Both the position numbers and the translations under genes were made by a program. Positions 59,511 to 64,000 of a DNA stretch of 64,000 bases are shown here, one piece after another (positions within the stretch are counted from its first letter, which is position 1; the number at the start of each line of letters is the position of its first letter). Below the pieces are notes generated by a model. That model was not told where the DNA came from. It worked only from the letters and a program-made list of their open reading frames with translations, and made no database searches. The DNA comes from Tamarix chinensis (Eukaryota > Streptophyta > Magnoliopsida > Caryophyllales > Tamaricaceae), in NCBI GenBank assembly GCA_030549775.1, contig CM060177.1, positions 70,415,638 to 70,479,637 on the forward strand, in the 5' to 3' direction.

Positions 59511-62509
59511 ACATCTACAATTTAATTGTAGGTGATGCTACCTAATCCTTAAACCAATATAACATGACCATAAAGTGCCCCTTATATGTGTTGGGAAAGT
59601 GATTTTTTATTTTTATTTTTTCACATCAGTTGAACCATAATTAAACAAGGTAACAAACAGAGACAGCATCATGAAAGTAATAGGAAGGTTAAAAATGATA
59701 GCAACCAACTAATTTAATAGGAAAAAGATAGAGTGATAAATATCTAGAACTGTATCTTAAAAGCCTAATTGACATTCAACGAAGAACTTCAATCAACAAA
59801 TTCATATAATAATCAAACTCCAATTAGATAAGTGTAGAAAAATATATAATAAAAAATTAGAAGAGTACCATTATGCATATATGGCATTCACTTGTAAAAG
59901 AATATTTTTTTATAAAAATAAATAATTATGTTGCATATTTTGAACCAATTAAAAAAGATAACATAGTTACATTAACACAAAATCATAGAGATTGATATTG
60001 TATTAGATTCAAATATCATCAATAAAAAAGCAAACAAAATCTTTTATTCAAGTAATTATTCTAGTAAGAATATTTTATAGATTCACTAATTTTTAACAAC
60101 TATTATGTATAACCATGTTCACTAAGAAACAACAAGCAATAATTTCCTACCATATTACCATAAAGCAACAAAACATTTTAATAAGAAAATTTTGTACAAC
60201 CACCAATATTCAACAACCACTTGAGTGTTGACCTTCCTAACTTCACCAAAAAGAAAGAATAGCATAAAAGGGATGATAACTTCTAGTGAAAGAGTAATCA
60301 ACAATTTAAAACCATATTAAAGCTTTTACACAAATTATATCAATTTCATAATTGAATCCAACCCCTTTGTTGAAATTACTTGTAATCATAATAGAAACTC
60401 AGAAAGCTTTTACACAAAGTAGGAATCCGCCCTATGGGATGTTAAGACCTCATGCTCCATAAACCACCCTATTATGAGTAAAAGATAATATGTCGTCAAT
60501 AATGACTAAGACAAAATAAGAAAATTTAAAACACTCTCCTTATACCAATTTAGTCCTCCTTGCCAACTCCGCCAAAAAACTAAAATAATTTTAGGCCATT
60601 ATAGACACAAAAGGGAAAAACAAAGTACCTTAGGCTATAAAGCATTAGGTTTGAGCATTTGTAGTTCAAAATCCCAAGAAAAGACCCATAAACCTAAAAA
60701 TCATACAAGCAACATATCACCAGATCAACACATTAAGCAAAATGACTAAAAAAAACAAAGAACATCTAAACTAGTATATACATCGGGTTTTTGGGATCCA
60801 CTAGAGCTTCTTTCTAGGTTACCAATAGAAAACATAAAGACTATATTAGAAAAACTATTTGAATCATAAAATAATAATAAAAAATATGTAAATTTTATTA
60901 AAAATCATTTATAAAATAAGGTTTTACAACCTTAAAACATCAAATCAATCAATTTCATAGATTTGATCCAAATTTCAAGTTAAAAACTCAATTTAATTGA
61001 TTTTAGATAAATGGTAGCTAATTTTAACTCAATTTAATTGATTTTAGAAAATGTCCCCAAAAATTAGGGTTTTAAAGCCTAAAATAAAAATACAGACAAT
61101 TCAAACAAATTGATCCAAAATAAAGGTGTTAAAATACAATTACTATCATTTCAAATAATTCTATAAAATCAAATTTGGAAGAAACAACTATGTAAATGAC
61201 AATTTCCATAATTTCATTTGAAAGTTAGGGTTTTAGGCCAAAAATGCAAGTCAGTCAAATTTTATTAATTTATTTAAACTAAATGTCTAGAAATTTAATT
61301 AGATGTATTTTATAACATATTAAGTACTCACTTGATTAAAAATAATAAAGAAAATACCTAATTGAAAATAATTAGGATTTTTTAGCCTAGACTGCAAATC
61401 CAATCAAATCTTGCCAAAATATTTAAATTGACAATTCAAAAATGAAATTAAACATATTATATTACAAAATAAATAATCAATTTAATAAAATAAATCAATT
61501 ATACAATTCAATTTAAATCCACAAGAATTTGACCTAAAAATAAAGTTCCAATTAATTTAACACAAATTTCTCAAATTGATAATTCCAATATTAAACTAAC
61601 TATATTTTAAAGTATAATGCATAATCAAATTATCTAAAATAGCTTATTCAAATGAATATGAGATATTGGATCATAACTGAGTCAATAATCATGCATTCTA
61701 GAAATCAACACATACCTTAGCCTATCTAATTCAATCGTAAAATATATATCTATATATGTACTTAATTAAACAACTAATATGGCTTAATTAAAGCCCATTT
61801 TTTAAAAATTAATCAAAACAAAAACTTAGGGTTTTAGGAAAATATACCAAATGAATTCAACTAAAATAGTGTAGGTAAAGGGCGACGGAGCTTTGTCGGT
61901 GAGAGAGGACCACTCGCCGGTGGCAAACTGATGATTAAGGCAGCCAACCTGTGGCACACCACCGATGTCTTTATGCGCTACAAGCTACATCATTGATGTT
62001 TCTCCTCTGCTATTGCCATGCTACCATAGATGACGATGATCAAACGATTTGTGGAATATGGTGGCACGGTCAAGCGGCAATGAAGTGGTCTGTTAATGGT
62101 TCTATTCTCAATGAAAAAGAGGAGGGAGCAGTGGACTTAGGCTTTAGAACTACAAACACAAAAAAGGATGAACAGGTTTAGATAGGAAAGATAATATAGG
62201 GGTGGGGCTAGTCGGTATTAACTAAAAAGTTTTAGGTTTTTTTAAATATTAAAATATCTAAAAGAAGTTACATCAGAAATATAATTTCAACTAGATAAAA
62301 TTTAACCAAAAAAGTTTATAAACAATTTTTCGAAAACAAGCAAAAGTCTTATCTAATAAAAGGTTTTATTTAAAATCAATCAAAACACTTATTAATAGAG
62401 AAATCTAATTTAAATTAAATAACCCAATGAAATAAAATAAAATTTTAAAACTTATAAATCAACACTAATATTTATAAAAATCAGATTCTTAAGAAGTGGG
62501 GTATTACAC
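59511..62509 (-). mobile_element. Interior of CACTA 2 with an LTR-like insertion (H) ending at 62509; left edge not found
   Basis: The right end AGTGGGGTATTACA (62496-62509) matches the terminal sequence of the other LTR-like units in minus orientation. A GC-richer block at 61865-62180 and a donor-like AAG|GTATGTG on the minus strand (61710-61722) fit their layout. I could not find the left end, nor a TSD partner for CTATG. The section 59511 to about 60700 may belong to CACTA 2 itself. A short plus-strand frame at 61951-62181 has no recognisable domain. Confidence 0.4.
60910..61400. repeat. Degenerate tandem repeat of about 150 bp
   Basis: The phrase TTAGGGTTTTAAAGCCTAAA or its variants recurs at about 60917, 61063, 61225 and 61371, that is every 146-162 bases. 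Each is followed by AATCAAATCAA/AATTTGATCC-like sequence. Confidence 0.55.
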
Positions 62510-63332
62510 TATGTTTGATGTCCCTGGATCCCTAGCTCGCCGACTGGTTTGTGAGACCTCCATCCTAGGTTATTTATAATGCAACATAACTAATTATGAT
62601 TTTTATTATGATATTTATAAAAATAATTCTTACAATAATAATATCTATTTATTAAGTTTAAGGAAATTAAATTTGAAAAATATTAGATTTTTAATAATTA
62701 TATAAATAACGATAATAATATTAGGCTAAGAACGATCTAACAACAAGGGGTACAATGCCCCCTAGACCCCTATAGCACCGATCAAGCAATGAGACCTCAA
62801 CATGTAGGTCATTCGAAGCATGAATTGATTGATTATTACTTTTATTATAATTTTTATTATATTAAGAATAATTTTAATTATTTTAATCATCATAGTTATG
62901 TTATAATAATATTAACAATGACTATAATGTTAATTATAAATCTAGTTCTGTATTATATTATTAGTATTTCATATAAAATTGGTAATTATGTTAATAAATA
63001 AGTATATCATGTATAAGAGGAATTAATGTGTTGTGCCAAAGGACATAATAATAGTTGCAACATTTATCTTATATACTAATGCCAATGGATATATAAGTGG
63101 GTATTGGTTTTTTTTTTGCATAATACTACTAATACCCATAGATATAAAAGTAGGTAAAAGACATGTTGGCATAATATAATATTACCAACAGATAAATGAT
63201 CAATTAATATAAGGAAAAAATTCTTCATTACCCATAAAAATATATCTGTTGGTATTAGAAACTTTGTCCAACATAAAAAAAGAAGAAGCTATGGCTAAAT
63301 TACTATTAGCACAAGTCACATATTTTGTAGTG
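62510..63332. repeat. Right interior and right subterminal/terminal region of CACTA 2
   Basis: It includes two related segments (62535-62680 and 62785-62900) sharing GAGACCTC.A and a TAATTATGATTTTTATTATG-like string. Then come subterminal motifs CCAATGGATATATAAG, CCCATAGATATAAAAG and CCCATAAAAATATATCTG, and the terminal repeat at 63304-63332. No protein domain. Confidence 0.6.
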
Positions 63333-64000
63333 CTAGTTGTATGCCAAAAACTCAAAGTGCGAGTTCTGGTTAGATCAAGTAGCATTCCATATACATTTAA
63401 TCTTTAAGGATGGAGTGGTAATGGATCCTACCAAGATTTAACCTATTTTTGAATGGCGAGCGACCACTTCTCTTAAGGAGGTGTATAGCCTTTTGAGATT
63501 CACCAAATACTGTAGTCAATTTGTGGTAGACTTCTCCAAGATAGGGCCATCATTAACTGATCTACTAAAGAAGGCTACATGTTTATAGTGGGATGACAAT
63601 TGTAGTTAAGCCTTTGAGGAATGGAAGTGGCGTTTGACTTTAGCCCTAGTACTCATGTTGTGGAGCGGGTTTAATTGTTTTGAGGTGTAAATTGATGTTT
63701 TCAAGCATTGTTTGGGTTGTGTACTAATGTAACATAGAATATTAGTGGCATATGCTTCTTAAAAAAAGAAGCAACATGAATAGAACTATCTGACACAAGA
63801 CTTAGAGCTTGTTGTGGGTCGTGTTCACCCTTAAGATCTGGAAGCATTATCTCTATGGCTTTTAGTGCAAGTTTTACAGTGACAATAAGAGCCTCAATTA
63901 CATCTTCCCACAGTAGAAGTTGAATATAATATAATTCTAATGCTTGGAGTCGATCGAAGATTACAACTTGGAATTAACCTACCATGTGGGTAACACTAAT
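63333..64000 (+). pseudogene. gypsy 2 reverse transcriptase end and RNase H, running off the window
   Basis: RNase H removes the RNA strand during cDNA synthesis. The sequence resumes with LYAKNSKCEFWLDQVAFH, the usual continuation of the RT motif interrupted at 51218. Next come EVYSLLRFTKYCSQFVVDFS and IGPSLTDLLKKAT (about 63475-63580), the RT/RNase H connection. In broken frames LGCVLM, ILVAYAS, NYLTQDLEL and, at the end of the window, LELxYHxG-like text follow, as expected of the RNase H domain. Several stops (for example after DPTKI and before WDDN) show decay. Integrase and the 3' LTR would be right of the window. Confidence 0.85.

Larger units (their letters stand above)
51219..63332 (-). 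mobile_element. CACTA transposon 2, complete with both ends, 12,114 bp
   Basis: The left end CACTATAAAATAAATGATTT and the right end, read inward as CACTACAAAATATGTGACTT, align over about 29 bases with 6 mismatches. The 3-bp target duplication is CTA at 51216-51218 and 63333-63335. Minus-strand genes are tnp2 (55930-59364) and a tnpA-like gene (53045-55690). It is inserted in gypsy RT. Joining the flanks brings the RT reading frame back in register, with a TAG where the family has Gln. It contains an LTR-like insertion whose right end is at 62509. Confidence 0.9.

Overview
The window looks like TE-saturated, AT-rich nuclear DNA of a flowering plant. The evidence is Ty3/gypsy, Ty1/copia and L1-type LINE relics, two CACTA (En/Spm) elements, a non-autonomous hAT, and large LTR-like blocks with 5-bp target-site duplications (TSDs). 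I cannot name the species. I see no intact host gene, rRNA, tRNA or CRISPR array. Every transposon protein found is broken by stops or frameshifts, many of the kind expected from cytosine-methylation decay (CAG>TAG, CGA>TGA, TGG>TGA).

Layout. 1-3.1 kb: 5' end of a minus-strand gypsy element (broken gag, leader, Met-tRNA-like primer site, LTR) next to the tail of a plus-strand LTR-like element that ends at 3881. 3.9-9.75 kb: a decayed LTR-like host split by a 3333-bp solo-LTR-like insertion (5010-8342). 9.75-14.35 kb: the least repeat-like DNA of the window, with faint splice-site-like signals, carrying a textbook 1639-bp hAT element (11746-13384) with an 8-bp TSD. 14.35-25.5 kb: a nest of LTR-like units: E holds F (minus), F holds G (plus), and G holds a 4487-bp solo LTR (19462-23948).

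25.5-42.45 kb: CACTA element 1 sits in F and has its own left end, a split tnpA-like gene and a tnp2 transposase on the minus strand. A second copy of the 4.4-kb LTR (about 28775-37388) lies inside it, and that LTR contains a 5'-truncated LINE (31306-35456) with a 14-bp TSD. The right end of CACTA 1 is missing. 44.1-45.2 kb: a copia pol fragment. 45.5-64 kb: a plus-strand gypsy element split twice, in gag by a 3722-bp solo LTR (45765-49486) and in reverse transcriptase by the complete 12,114-bp CACTA element 2 (51219-63332, TSD CTA). Gypsy RT/RNase H resumes at 63333 and runs off the window.

The genes do not form a working pathway; they are layers of successive insertions. The most interesting pattern is a group of 3.3-4.5-kb LTR-like units without coding capacity. 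They share TGTAAyACCCC...GGGGTrTTACA ends, a long one-strand pyrimidine tract, a splice-donor-like AG|GTAAG motif after that tract, and a family-specific minisatellite before the 3' end.
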